Source: Salinibacterium sp. M195 (GTDB lineage: Bacteria; Actinomycetota; Actinomycetes; Actinomycetales; Microbacteriaceae). Taken from it: DNA of 64,000 nt. The notes under the pieces were generated by a model. It did no database searches. It saw only the letters and a list, made by a program, of their open reading frames with translations, and was not told where the DNA came from. How positions within the stretch are numbered: position 1 is the stretch's first letter; the number at the start of each line of letters is the position of its first letter. Positions 9,217 through 18,459 of this stretch are shown here, piece by piece. The stretch lies in assembly GCF_019443965.1 (NCBI RefSeq), contig NZ_CP040814.1, positions 682,001 to 746,000 of the forward strand, read 5' to 3'. The translations under genes and the position numbers were made by a program.

Positions 9217-10107
9217 CTATTTGACGCTGCCCGCGGTAAGTCCGCCGATGAGGCGCTTCTCAATGAGCATGAAGAGAATCACTACCGGGACGATGGCCAC
9301 GATGGAGACACCGAAGACATAGTGCCACGACGTCTCGTACTGGCCGACGAACTTGGTCAGCGCAACCGAGAGCGGCTGGTTACCCGCTGTCGAGAGGATG
9401 ACGAGTGATGCTGCGAACTCGTTCCAGCAGGCGACAAAGGTGAAGACGATGGCGGTGACAATGCCGGGCCAGACCAGTGGCAGGTTGATCTTGAAAAGCA
9501 CCGTCAATCGGCCAGCTCCGTCTAGCTGGGCTGCCTCGTCGACTTCCTTGGGAATCCCCGCGAAGAACGAGTGCATAATCCACGTCGCGAAGGAGAGATT
9601 GAAGGCGGCGTTAATCAGGATCATGGCCGCCCAGGTGTCGATCAAGCCAAGCGCGACGAACTGTCGGAACAGGCCAGAGGTGAGCACGGCAGGTTGCAGC
9701 ATTTGGGTGACGATGACAAGAAACAGGAAAACCATGCGGCCGGGAAACTTGAACCGTGCGGTGTAGTACGCAGCGGGCATTGCCACCAACAGCACAATGA
9801 GCGTTGCAAACACCGAGATGATGATTGTCGAGACGAGGTTCTGGCCCACCGGTGTTTCGGGGGTTGACCACATCGTGATGTAGTTTTCCCAGTGCCATTC
9901 TGTGGGGAAATAGGTTGGCTCAACCGACCGGATCTGGGACTTCGTTTTCACTGATCCGAAGAACATTATCGAATACGGCAAGATGAAGACGATGAGTACC
10001 GCTAGCCCGGCGGACATCCGAAGGATCACCTGGCGGAGCGGGATCTGGTCCTCGGTGTAGCGACGTTTGCGAATACGCGGAGGCGCTGGCGTTGACGTTG
10101 CAGACAT
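9217..10107 (-). CDS. Carbohydrate ABC transporter permease, MalG type
   Basis: 296 residues with about six membrane segments. The conserved permease loop that contacts the ATPase reads EVDEAAQLDGAGRLTVLFKI (the EAA motif). The start chosen is the ATG at 10107 (MSATSTPAPPRIRKRRY). The reading frame stays open upstream to 10515 but there overlaps the partner permease, so that extension is not real. Only 2 bases separate it from the upstream permease gene. It forms the inner-membrane channel of a sugar importer with the next two genes. No ATPase gene is nearby; actinobacteria commonly share an MsiK-type ATPase encoded elsewhere. Confidence 0.9.
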   Translation of the reverse strand: MSATSTPAPPRIRKRRYTEDQIPLRQVILRMSAGLAVLIVFILPYSIMFFGSVKTKSQIRSVEPTYFPTEWHWENYITMWSTPETPVGQNLVSTIIISVFATLIVLLVAMPAAYYTARFKFPGRMVFLFLVIVTQMLQPAVLTSGLFRQFVALGLIDTWAAMILINAAFNLSFATWIMHSFFAGIPKEVDEAAQLDGAGRLTVLFKINLPLVWPGIVTAIVFTFVACWNEFAASLVILSTAGNQPLSVALTKFVGQYETSWHYVFGVSIVAIVPVVILFMLIEKRLIGGLTAGSVK

Positions 10108-10109
10108 CC

Positions 10110-11087
10110 TTAGATTTCCTTCGTTGGTTTGACGACGCGGATGTAGATTGCGACGATCACGATCACGATCAGGAACGCGACGACAGAGAGCGCGCTGGCG
10201 ACATCCACTTTGTGCTGGTTCTGGATGTACTTGAAGATCATCGTCATGATCGTGTCGGCGTCGTATCCGGGGATCGACCCTGTCATCACCTTCAGGATCG
10301 GCAATGAGTTGAAGACGTTGATGATGTTGATGAGCACTGCAACGGCAAGGGCGCCGCGAAGTTGCGGGAGCACGACTCCAAAGTAAGTGCGGGCCGGGCC
10401 GGCGCCATCCATTTTGGCTGCCTCGAGCACGTCGCGGGGAACGGTCTGCAGTCCCGCCAGAATTGTGTACGTCGTGAAGGGCAGCGATACGAACACCGCT
10501 ATCACGATCGACCAAGCGAAGGCGGTTTCTGGGTTTCTGGTCCAGCCGAACCCTTCAGCGTTGGCGACGAGGCCGACATCGACAAGGAACTTGTTGACGA
10601 TGCCGAAATAGGGTTCAAGCCCGTAATAGACAACCATTGTCGTCATTACGACGGATGCAGCCCAGGGGATGATCACGGCGAGTCGAACGATTCGTCGGCC
10701 GGGGAATGCCTTGTTGAGCAGCTGGGCGAGCCCGAGCGAAATGACCACACTGGATGCGACGACCGAGACTACCCACACGATCGTGCGGAAGAAGATGGGC
10801 CAGAAGTAGGGGAACGTGAAGACTTCAATGTAGTTGTCGAAACCTACCGAGCCCTTGTCGATTCCCGAGATGGAGATGTCTCGTGTCGAGTTGTAGAACA
10901 TCACGACCGCAGGGAAGAGCACCACTCCAAAAATGAGGATGAGCGCCGGCCCGATCCACGGAAGCGCGGCGACGGTATCTCTCCAACTTGTGCGGCTCGT
11001 GCCTGAGCTACTAGGAGAGTAGGTGGGGGTGCGGCTCTTCTTCGCCGCACCCCCACCTATCGGTGGCCTATCAGTTGTTGTGCTCAT
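10110..11087 (-). CDS. Carbohydrate ABC transporter permease, MalF type
   Basis: 325 residues: a Ser/Thr-rich cytoplasmic N-terminus, then six predicted membrane helices. The EAA loop reads DVLEAAKMDGAGPARTYFGV, typical of MalF-type permeases. The gene follows the substrate-binding lipoprotein by 48 bases and precedes the MalG-type gene by 2 bases, the standard binding protein-permease-permease order. The substrate cannot be read from the permease. From the divergent operon I infer an amino sugar or related hexose. Confidence 0.9.
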   Translation of the reverse strand: MSTTTDRPPIGGGAAKKSRTPTYSPSSSGTSRTSWRDTVAALPWIGPALILIFGVVLFPAVVMFYNSTRDISISGIDKGSVGFDNYIEVFTFPYFWPIFFRTIVWVVSVVASSVVISLGLAQLLNKAFPGRRIVRLAVIIPWAASVVMTTMVVYYGLEPYFGIVNKFLVDVGLVANAEGFGWTRNPETAFAWSIVIAVFVSLPFTTYTILAGLQTVPRDVLEAAKMDGAGPARTYFGVVLPQLRGALAVAVLINIINVFNSLPILKVMTGSIPGYDADTIMTMIFKYIQNQHKVDVASALSVVAFLIVIVIVAIYIRVVKPTKEI

Positions 11088-11135
11088 GATTCGGTCACAC
11101 CGATCTCTTAGTTGATTTGCTATGGAACAGCGAGC

Positions 11136-12374
11136 CTAGCCAGCGTCTACTTGAGCCTGGATCTCTGCAAGCACCTCTGCTGCTGGCTTGTTCTGGAGCT
11201 GGCCGAAGAGTGCCTTGAATGCGCCGTCAGCAGCCGACCACTGGGGGTTGTTGCTGGGGTAGAACTTGGCATCCGGAAGCACCTCAAGGAACGGCTGGAG
11301 CGACTCTTCGCCGTTGAGCCGCTCTGCGCCCGACTTGGTCGTCGGCAGGAAGCCTTCGGCCTGAACCCACGGAACGTAAACGTCAGCGGTGTAGAAGTAG
11401 TCGAAGAAGGCCGTGATTGCTTCGGTCTTGGCGCCATCGTTCTTGAACGCCATCAGGCGGTCAGCGACACCGAGTGTCAGGCCGCTTCCATCCTTTGTGG
11501 GGATCGGAACGATGGAGTAGTCAAGATCGGGGTTGCCTTCGGCGATTTGACCAACTGTGGGGGGAAGGCCAACCTGCATGCCAATCTTGCCCTGAACGAA
11601 GATGTCCATGAGCGGCGAACGGTTTGTTGATCCGGCATCTGCCTGAGTGGCTCCGGCGTCAATCATCTTCTTGATCTGCTCGGCACCAGCGGTGTTTGCT
11701 GGGGTGTCGATCGTCAGTTCAGCATCGTCACCGAACGTTCCGCCGGCGCCCCAGAGCCAAATTGCGGCTTCTGCTTGAGCTTCTTCGGATCCGAGTGGCA
11801 TGCCGTAGCCTGCGACTCCGCCTCCAAGCGCGGAAACCTTCGTGGCTGCATCGAGGAGTTCGTCCCAGTTCGTCGGGGCAGAAACCCCGGCCTGTGCGAG
11901 TAGATCGTTGTTCACGAAGAGGGCACGAGCCGATGCGATGAAGGGCAACGCGAACGTTGTGCCGTCAATCTGCTCATTCTTGATGAATGACGTCTGGAAG
12001 TCGCCAAACGTGTCCGGCGACGTAACTTCTTCTACGTCGTAGAGGAGATCATCGGCGGCGAAGCCAGCAGAAGGGCCACCGTTGTAAATGTCTGGAGCTT
12101 CTCCACCTTGAATTTTGGTGGCGACGACGCTCTCGAGGTTGTCCCACGACTGAACTTCGAGGTTGACCTTGATCTCAGGGTTTGCTGCCTCGAAGCCGTC
12201 AATGACGTCTTCCCACAGGCCCTGGGTGCTGTCGGAGTAGCTGGGGACGAGAAGGTCGATTGTTGTAGCACCGGATGCGTCGCCGCCCCCGGTTCCGAAA
12301 CCACACGCTGCCAGCGTCAAGCTGGCAGTGGCCGCAACAGCAATTGCTGAAGCTATGCGCGAAGACTTGTTCAT
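11136..12374 (-). CDS. Sugar ABC transporter substrate-binding lipoprotein
   Basis: 412 residues. The signal peptide MNKSSRIASAIAVAATA ends in LTLAACG, a lipobox. The mature part is a periplasmic-binding-protein type I/MalE fold (DLLVPSYSDSTQGLWEDVID, then NPEIKVNLE and a GEAPDIYNGG segment). The start at 12374 is preceded by GAGGAAGC, an acceptable ribosome site; the frame stays open to 12452 but adds a non-signal-like sequence. It captures sugar outside the cell for the two permeases downstream. It is divergent from the isomerase/kinase operon across a 350-base control region. Confidence 0.9.
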   Translation of the reverse strand: MNKSSRIASAIAVAATASLTLAACGFGTGGGDASGATTIDLLVPSYSDSTQGLWEDVIDGFEAANPEIKVNLEVQSWDNLESVVATKIQGGEAPDIYNGGPSAGFAADDLLYDVEEVTSPDTFGDFQTSFIKNEQIDGTTFALPFIASARALFVNNDLLAQAGVSAPTNWDELLDAATKVSALGGGVAGYGMPLGSEEAQAEAAIWLWGAGGTFGDDAELTIDTPANTAGAEQIKKMIDAGATQADAGSTNRSPLMDIFVQGKIGMQVGLPPTVGQIAEGNPDLDYSIVPIPTKDGSGLTLGVADRLMAFKNDGAKTEAITAFFDYFYTADVYVPWVQAEGFLPTTKSGAERLNGEESLQPFLEVLPDAKFYPSNNPQWSAADGAFKALFGQLQNKPAAEVLAEIQAQVDAG

Positions 12375-12724
12375 TGATGCTTCCTCACTTAGTGAATGGC
12401 GCATCATCGCGCTGAACAGCCTCGCGCGACTTTGCGTGTATGGCAACAACACTGCGAGCGAAGCCCGATGGTGATTGCTGAGTGTTACATCGGTGAACCA
12501 ATCAAATTAGTTCACTCGACGCAAGGAATCTATGCGCATAAAAGTGGTTCGTCAAGAGGTATCGGTGATTTTTGGCTAAAGAACTCGTCAAATGCATGGA
12601 TAAGCCGCGGGAATCTGTAGCGTGAAGGAAATGATTGATAGACACCCCTTGCAATCATCTGCAATCATTGAAATAGTCGCATTTGTCGATCGACGACAGC
12701 CTTTTTCGCAATTTGGAGCTAATC
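12375..12724. promoter_or_regulatory. Divergent control region between sugar importer and amino-sugar operon
   Basis: 350 bases without a gene, less GC-rich than the neighbours. A near-perfect 9-5-9 palindrome, GTGAACCAA-tcaaa-TTAGTTCAC, lies at 12493-12515. CAATCA or its complement TGATTG occurs five times (near 12472, 12499, 12631, 12652 and 12662). The last two are tandem 10-base copies at 12651-12670, and the copy at 12630 faces them as an inverted repeat. These are plausible binding sites for the DeoR-family protein at the end of the operon. I did not find a convincing -35/-10 pair by eye. Confidence 0.5.
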
Positions 12725-13630
12725 ATGAGTCAACTTTCCGCTGGCCACCCCAGCAATATGGGGATCGAACTGGCCTCGCAGCCAGAGACCTGGGCGCGCG
12801 CACAAGAGCTGCGTGATGCACAGGCCTTGCTGCCCAGTGCCGGTCAGCGGGTCGCGGTCGTGGGATGCGGAACCTCCTGGTTTATGGCGCAGGCCTACGC
12901 AACTCTGCGCGAAGCAGGCGGGCACGGCGAGACGGATGCCTTTGCGGCCTCAGAAGCTTTTGTCGACCGGGGGTATGACGCCGTCGTCGCGTTGACTCGC
13001 TCCGGCACCACCACCGAAGTTCTCGAACTGCTCGACGGACTCTCGTCGAAAGTGCACACCATTGGCGTCGTCGGAGACGAACAATCTCCTCTGGTCAATT
13101 CTGTCGACTCGCTCGTCTCGCTGTCGTTCGCCGATGAGCGCTCCGTCGTGCAGACACGTTTTGCGACAACAGCTCTCGCGCTTTTCCGGGCATCTCTCGG
13201 TCATGACCTCACTCCAGCAATTGCGGATGCCGAGCGAGCTTTGGCCGAAGAACTTGCTCCAGAACTAGTCGACGCAGAACAGTACAGTTTCTTAGGAAGC
13301 GGATGGACTGTCGGGCTCGCACATGAGGCAGCGCTCAAAATGCGCGAAGCCTCACAGTCGTGGACCGAGTCGTACTCCGCGATGGAATACCGCCACGGAC
13401 CAATTTCCATTGCCGCACCCGGTCGAGTTGTCTGGACCTTCGGCCAAGCACCGAGCGGCCTCGACAGGCAGATCGCGGCTACTGGGGCTCACCTAGAGCT
13501 GGGAACCCTGGAACCGATGGCAGAACTCGTTCGCGCCCAGCGGGTCTCCCTAGAACGAGCGTTGGCGCGAGGTCTCAACCCCGACGAGCCGAGAAACCTC
13601 ACGAGGTCCGTCGTTCTCGATTCCCAATGA
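12725..13630 (+). CDS. SIS-domain sugar-phosphate isomerase/deaminase, AgaS-like
   Basis: 301 residues with two SIS domains, as in AgaS and the isomerase half of GlmS. The first phosphosugar pocket shows VAVVGCGTSWFMAQ and LTRSGTTTEV; the second shows FLGSGWTVGLAHEAALKMRE and SYSAMEYRHGPIS. The C-terminus LNPDEPRNLTRSVVL is typical of the family. The ATG at 12725 has GGAG 6 bases upstream; a TTG at 12683 in the same frame lacks a ribosome site. Given the kinase, PfkB and aldolase genes that follow, galactosamine-6-phosphate deaminase/isomerase is the best guess. A glucosamine-type reaction is the alternative. Confidence 0.8.
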   Translation: MSQLSAGHPSNMGIELASQPETWARAQELRDAQALLPSAGQRVAVVGCGTSWFMAQAYATLREAGGHGETDAFAASEAFVDRGYDAVVALTRSGTTTEVLELLDGLSSKVHTIGVVGDEQSPLVNSVDSLVSLSFADERSVVQTRFATTALALFRASLGHDLTPAIADAERALAEELAPELVDAEQYSFLGSGWTVGLAHEAALKMREASQSWTESYSAMEYRHGPISIAAPGRVVWTFGQAPSGLDRQIAATGAHLELGTLEPMAELVRAQRVSLERALARGLNPDEPRNLTRSVVLDSQ

Positions 13631-13653
13631 ACGAATCGCTCCGGAAGGTCCCT

Positions 13654-14610
13654 ATGCCCCTCGGAGCAGGGACGCCGGTCCTCGCTTTCGACGTCGGCGG
13701 CACTGACACCAAATCTGCCCTCATCGATCATTCCGGGCGCGTGTTGGGCCTGAAAAGGACTCCCACCGCGACGGGAGAAGATCCCGCCCGGGCGGTTGCT
13801 GATTCCCTCGGCGTGCTCGCAAGAGAACTGTGTGCAGAGTTTCCGGATGTTCACCCCCGCGGCGCCGGAGTTGGGGTGCCTGGGCTCGTCAACGAAGCCG
13901 CAGGAATCGGAGTGTTTGCGTCCAATCTGGGATGGCGCGATGCGCCCATCCGCGACCTCGCGTCCGAGGCAATCGGGCTACCCGTAGCTTTTTGCCACGA
14001 TGTTCGCGCAGCAGGCCAGGCGGAACTCAAGCTCGGCGCTGCGCGCGGTTTTCAGAGCGTAGTGGTGCTCGCTATCGGCACCGGAATCGCCGGGGCAATT
14101 ATCGTGACCGGCAAACCCTACGCGAGCGACGGATTTGCTGGCGAGTTTGGGCACTCCCTCAGTGACGCTCAGGGCGAGCGCTGCCCGTGTGGGGCAATCG
14201 GATGCCTCGAAACTATCGCTTCCGCTGGCGCAATCGCGCGGCGTTACGCTGCCGCAACCGGAGTAGCGGTGAGCGGGGCGAAGGAAGTTTTTGTCGCTGC
14301 CGAAGGTGGGGATCCTGCGGCACGGTTGGTGTGGGACAACGGAGTCAATGCCCTGGGCGATGAGCTTGCGCGCATCGCCGCGATGTTGGCACCGCAAGCG
14401 ATCGTAATCGGGGGTGGGCTCTCTCAGGCGGGCCCGCGCTATCTCTCTGCAGTTGAGGCGCGAATGGATAGCCGCCTGAGCTTTCACCGCAGGCCACAAG
14501 TGCTTCACGCCACTCTGGGCGACGATGGCGGCCTCTTCGGAACCGCGCTTGCCGCTCGAGAGCTCGCCGACGCGACGCCGCTGCGCGAGAGCGACGGAGG
14601 TTGCCTGTGA
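13654..14610 (+). CDS. ROK-family sugar kinase
   Basis: 318 residues. The phosphate-binding motif VLAFDVGGTDTKSALID is near the N-terminus, followed by the catalytic HDVRAAG region, GEFGHSL (ExGH motif) and the zinc site CPCGAIGCLE. No DNA-binding domain is present, so this is a kinase and not a ROK repressor. The ATG at 13654 has GGAAGG 5 bases upstream. An ATG at 13627 overlapping the previous stop is possible and would add nine residues. In this operon it would phosphorylate the imported sugar at C6, giving the substrate for the AgaS-like enzyme; that assignment is an inference. Confidence 0.85.
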   Translation: MPLGAGTPVLAFDVGGTDTKSALIDHSGRVLGLKRTPTATGEDPARAVADSLGVLARELCAEFPDVHPRGAGVGVPGLVNEAAGIGVFASNLGWRDAPIRDLASEAIGLPVAFCHDVRAAGQAELKLGAARGFQSVVVLAIGTGIAGAIIVTGKPYASDGFAGEFGHSLSDAQGERCPCGAIGCLETIASAGAIARRYAAATGVAVSGAKEVFVAAEGGDPAARLVWDNGVNALGDELARIAAMLAPQAIVIGGGLSQAGPRYLSAVEARMDSRLSFHRRPQVLHATLGDDGGLFGTALAARELADATPLRESDGGCL

Positions 14611-15569
14611 TTATCACCGTTACTCCCAACCCGGCACTTGATCTCACCTGGACTGTCGATCGGTTCACCCCGGGGGCGAGCCATCGTGCGCCAACAGGGT
14701 CCGCTCGTGCCGGAGGTAAAGGACTCAACGTGGCGCGAGTTCTCAACAGTGTCAACGTCCCGGTGCTGGCAATCGCTACGGCGGGTGGCGCGACCGGCGA
14801 CGAGTTCTTGGCGGAGTTGCGCACAAGTGGCGTTCCTCACAAGATCGTTCCCGTAGCCGCTGAAACTCGTCGCAGCATTGCGATAGTAGACCGCGAAACC
14901 GGGCAAGCAAGCGTGCTCAATGAGGTGGGTCAACCGCTCACTGGTCATGAATCTGAACAATTCGAAACGTCGATAGCGCGATTCAGTTCTTCCGGCGACG
15001 TCGTCGTTTTTAGCGGCAGCTTGCCCGCTGGCTACACACCTCACCGGTTGTCGCGATTGATAGCCAGCCGAAAAGCCGAAGGATGCCTGGTCATCGTGGA
15101 TACGGGAGGAGAGGGGCTCATTGCTGCGGCACAAGCGGGAGCCCATGCGCTCAAACCCAACCGCGAAGAACTCGCGGAGGCAACGGGCTTCTCTGATCCA
15201 CTCGATGGCGCGCGATCGTTGATTGCCTTGGGCGCTCGACTCGTTGTGGTGTCGCTGGGCGAAGAGGGCCTCACCATTGTCATTTCCGCCTCCCGTGCGG
15301 ACGATATTAACGCGCGGCTCCCGGAGCCGATCCACGGAAACGCGACGGGTGCTGGCGACGCTGTTGTCGCTGCCCTGGCGCAGGCGTGGTCCGAAAATCC
15401 CCTACTCGATCATCCGGAGCAGATTGCTGCCCGAGTTGCGCTTGCTCGCCGTGCCACTGCGTGGTCGGCCTCCGCTGTGCTCATGCCTGTGGCTGGCGAA
15501 CTCTCGCCTCGTCGTGTCGAACTCGAAGAAGACGTCATCGTATCGATGACGCACAAGGAGAACCGATGA
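14607..15569 (+). CDS. PfkB-family hexose-phosphate kinase (LacC/FruK type)
   Basis: 320 residues. The start MIITVTPNPALD is characteristic of the LacC/FruK branch, and the C-terminal anion-hole motif GNATGAGDAVVAAL carries the catalytic Asp. The GTG start at 14607 overlaps the previous stop and has GGAGG 6 bases upstream. LacC phosphorylates tagatose-6-phosphate, FruK fructose-1-phosphate; sequence inspection alone does not separate them. The class II aldolase immediately downstream and the AgaS-like gene upstream favour tagatose-6-phosphate kinase. Confidence 0.85.
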   Translation: MIITVTPNPALDLTWTVDRFTPGASHRAPTGSARAGGKGLNVARVLNSVNVPVLAIATAGGATGDEFLAELRTSGVPHKIVPVAAETRRSIAIVDRETGQASVLNEVGQPLTGHESEQFETSIARFSSSGDVVVFSGSLPAGYTPHRLSRLIASRKAEGCLVIVDTGGEGLIAAAQAGAHALKPNREELAEATGFSDPLDGARSLIALGARLVVVSLGEEGLTIVISASRADDINARLPEPIHGNATGAGDAVVAALAQAWSENPLLDHPEQIAARVALARRATAWSASAVLMPVAGELSPRRVELEEDVIVSMTHKENR

Positions 15570-16408
15570 CCATCACTTCGACACGGGAACTTCTCGATGC
15601 GGCCGTCGCACGGCAGCGAGGGCTTGGCGCGTTCAACGTCATCCACCTCGAGACTGCAGAAGCGATCGTCGAGGCCGCAGAATCTAGCGAACTGCCGGTG
15701 ATCCTTCAGATCTCACAGAACTGTGTGGCCTATCACGGCAACTTCTCGCCCATTGCTCGCGCGATGCTTGCCATCGCAGAAGAGTCAACGGCAAAGGTGG
15801 CTGTGCACCTGGACCACGCCGAAGACCCGAACCTTGCATTTCGTGCCATCGATAGTGGATTCGGTTCGGTGATGTACGACGGATCGGCTCACTCCTACGC
15901 CCAGAACGTCGAAACAACCCGTCGGGTCGTCGAGTATGCCCACGGCACTGACACCCTCGTTGAAGCAGAACTCGGCGAAGTCGGTGGCAAGAATAAGCCG
16001 CACGACCCCGGAGTGCGAACTGATCCGGCCGAAGCTGCGGAATTCGTTCGAGAGACAGGGGTGGGGTCGCTCGCTATTGCGGTCGGGTCATCCCATGCGA
16101 TGACCGAAAGGGTCGCCGCAATCGACCTCGAGCTCATCGCGAGCGTGAACGCAGCAGTGCGTGTGCCGCTCGTTCTGCACGGTTCCTCGGGCGTGAGCGA
16201 CGAACAGTTAGTATTGGGGATTCGTGCAGGGTTAACAAAAATCAACGTCTCAACTCACCTCAACGCCGTGTTCACCGGAGAAATTCGTCGCTATCTTGCC
16301 GGGAACCCGGAGGTCGTTGATTCACGTCGCTACATTGCTGCGGGGCGAAAAGCGCTTTCCGCAGAGGCGCAGCGTTTACTTGAGTTGTTTGAGAGGACAG
16401 GCAAATAG
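15566..16408 (+). CDS. Class II aldolase (ketose-bisphosphate, GatY/KbaY type)
   Basis: 280 residues. The zinc-binding block is VAVHLDHAED and the core continues with GFGSVMYDGSAHSYAQN, EAELGEVGGKN and VLHGSSGVSDE, all class II aldolase landmarks. The enzyme splits a ketose-1,6-bisphosphate to dihydroxyacetone phosphate and glyceraldehyde-3-phosphate. The length is that of KbaY/GatY and shorter than housekeeping fructose-bisphosphate aldolase. The start ATG at 15566 overlaps the previous stop and has AAGGAG 5 bases upstream. It would complete the tagatose branch of this operon. Confidence 0.88.
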   Translation: MTITSTRELLDAAVARQRGLGAFNVIHLETAEAIVEAAESSELPVILQISQNCVAYHGNFSPIARAMLAIAEESTAKVAVHLDHAEDPNLAFRAIDSGFGSVMYDGSAHSYAQNVETTRRVVEYAHGTDTLVEAELGEVGGKNKPHDPGVRTDPAEAAEFVRETGVGSLAIAVGSSHAMTERVAAIDLELIASVNAAVRVPLVLHGSSGVSDEQLVLGIRAGLTKINVSTHLNAVFTGEIRRYLAGNPEVVDSRRYIAAGRKALSAEAQRLLELFERTGK

Positions 16409-17209
16409 ATGGTGGCCGATCAGTCTCGCGCCGACCGCTTTGACGCGATTCTCTCGCTGCTCGCGGAAGACGGAAGAATCGATGTCGAGCGGATAGTGAA
16501 CACGCTCGAGGTATCACCAGCAACAGCACGACGAGACTTGGATGCGCTGGCATCGCAACAACTTCTGAGCCGCACCCGAGGTGGCGCGGTCGCACAGTCG
16601 GTGGCCTATGACCTTCCCATTCGCTACCGCAATTTGCACAACAAGGATGCGAAAGCGGCGATCGCTCGCGTTGCCAGCGAGATGGTCCCCAAAGGCGCCG
16701 TCGTCGGACTCTGTGGCGGCACCACCGCTACGGCGATCGCGGATGCGCTCATGTCGCGCAGCGACATCATGGAAGCCTCGACAGTCCCCAACCTGACGGT
16801 GATCACCAACGCCGTCAACATCGCCGTCCAACTTGCCGTTCGCCCTCAGATCAAAACCGTAGTCACCGGTGGTGTTTTGAATACTCGAACCTACGAAATG
16901 GTCGGCAACTATGCCGAAGCAGTCATGCGCGGAATCACTTTAGATTTCGCTTTCGTTGGCGTGAACGGACTGTCCGCGCAGTTCGGGCCCACATCGCAAG
17001 ACGAACGAGAAGCTGCCATTAACGCGCTGATGGCAAGCCGAGCCGAGCATCCGGTACTCGTCGCCGACTCGTCGAAACTCGACCAACGATCATTCGCCGC
17101 GATCGGACCACGAGATCTCTTCACTACGGTGATTACCGACGCTGGCGCCACCGCAGCCCAGCGGAAAGCCCTCAGCGACTATGGTTACGACGTGGTGATC
17201 GCTCAGTGA
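16409..17209 (+). CDS. DeoR/GlpR-family transcriptional regulator
   Basis: 266 residues. The N-terminal winged helix-turn-helix contains LEVSPATARRDLDAL, followed by LSRTRGGAV, both standard for DeoR proteins. The C-terminal sensor domain has VGLCGGTTATAIADAL, which binds a phosphorylated sugar. The ATG directly follows the aldolase stop. It is the likely operon repressor, analogous to AgaR, acting at sites in 12493-12670 and relieved by a pathway sugar phosphate. The target sites are an inference. Confidence 0.88.
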   Translation: MVADQSRADRFDAILSLLAEDGRIDVERIVNTLEVSPATARRDLDALASQQLLSRTRGGAVAQSVAYDLPIRYRNLHNKDAKAAIARVASEMVPKGAVVGLCGGTTATAIADALMSRSDIMEASTVPNLTVITNAVNIAVQLAVRPQIKTVVTGGVLNTRTYEMVGNYAEAVMRGITLDFAFVGVNGLSAQFGPTSQDEREAAINALMASRAEHPVLVADSSKLDQRSFAAIGPRDLFTTVITDAGATAAQRKALSDYGYDVVIAQ

Positions 17210-18459
17210 CGACTCAATCCTCTAACCGAGTCATAATTATCGGCGCCGGAATGGTGGGGCTCTGCACCGCGTGGTTCCTTCAAGAACGCGGCGTTGAGGT
17301 GACGGTTCTCGACCGCACAGGCGTTGCCGCCGGATCATCGTGGGGCAATGCCGGCTGGGTCGCCCCGGCTCTGACGCTTCCGCTGCCGGATCCCTCGATT
17401 TTTCGCTTCGGACTCAAAGCTGTCGTCAGCCCCGCATCACCGGTTTATGTCCCGCTCGCCGCGAATGCCACCCTGCTGCGCTTTCTCACTAGCTTCGCCC
17501 GCCATTCGCTTCCGGGCGCCTGGCGCAAGAACATGACGACCTTTGCTGAAATCAACAAGGGGGGTCTTGAGTCATTCGATCGCATGGAGGACGGCGGCGT
17601 CTCCGCTGCGCTCACCGAAGCCAACCCGTTTCTCGCGGCATTCGTCAGCGAACGTGATCAGCACACCATCGTGCACGAATTCGATGAGGTTGCTGCGCGC
17701 GGCGGCCATGTCAGCTACTCGAAAATTACGGGCGACGAGCTGCGCGAAATTGAGCCAAGCATCTCGGGCAACGTGACCCACGGGTTGCGCATTGACGGCC
17801 AGCGCTTCATTAACCCACCCGCTTTTATGGACGTGCTGGCGGCATCCGTTCGCGCCCGTGGTGCTCGCATCATCGAAGGCGCTAACGTCACTGGCGTTCG
17901 CGATCTTGGCGCTGATGGCATCGCGGTTGACGTTGACGGTCAGGATGCTGTGCGCGGCGACCAGGTCGTTATCGCGACCGGAACATGGCTTGCCGGACTC
18001 GCGCGTCAATTCGGAGTGAAGCAGGTTGTACAGGCCGGTCGTGGTTACAGCTTCAGCGTGAAGCCACCCGTGATCCCGACTCACCCCATCTACTTGGCTG
18101 CACAGCGTGTTGCGTGCACCCCTCTCGGTGATCGGTTGCGCGTGGGAGGCATGATGGAGTTCCGTCGCGCCGACGCGCCTGCCGACCCCCGCCGCATCCA
18201 GACCATCATCAACGCGGCGAGCCCGATGTTCGACGGGGTCGACTGGGAAGCACGCGAAGAAGAATGGGTCGGCTCGCGCCCCTGCACCGCTGATGGGCTG
18301 CCGCTCGTTGGCGGCACGCGCTCACCACGAGTGCACGTTGCTGGCGGTCACGGCATGTGGGGAATCGCCCTCGGTCCGCTCACGGGGCGGATGCTCGCCG
18401 ACTCGATCACCGGTGGCGAGAAGCACCCCCTGCTCGACGCCTTTAATCCGCTGCGGTAG
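17206..18459 (+). CDS. FAD-dependent oxidoreductase, DadA-like
   Basis: 417 residues. The N-terminal dinucleotide fold reads IIIGAGMVGLCTAWFLQERG, followed by GSSWGNAGWVAP, a landmark of D-amino-acid dehydrogenases (DadA). The C-terminus has SRPCTADGLPLVGG and GGHGMWGIALGPLTG, closing the FAD site. Such enzymes oxidise D-amino acids or related amines to the imino acid and pass electrons to the membrane. The GTG start overlaps the regulator stop by 4 bases, so it is transcribed with the sugar operon although its role there is not obvious. The 3' end overlaps the convergent emfourin gene by 17 bases. Confidence 0.85.
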   Translation: MTTQSSNRVIIIGAGMVGLCTAWFLQERGVEVTVLDRTGVAAGSSWGNAGWVAPALTLPLPDPSIFRFGLKAVVSPASPVYVPLAANATLLRFLTSFARHSLPGAWRKNMTTFAEINKGGLESFDRMEDGGVSAALTEANPFLAAFVSERDQHTIVHEFDEVAARGGHVSYSKITGDELREIEPSISGNVTHGLRIDGQRFINPPAFMDVLAASVRARGARIIEGANVTGVRDLGADGIAVDVDGQDAVRGDQVVIATGTWLAGLARQFGVKQVVQAGRGYSFSVKPPVIPTHPIYLAAQRVACTPLGDRLRVGGMMEFRRADAPADPRRIQTIINAASPMFDGVDWEAREEEWVGSRPCTADGLPLVGGTRSPRVHVAGGHGMWGIALGPLTGRMLADSITGGEKHPLLDAFNPLR

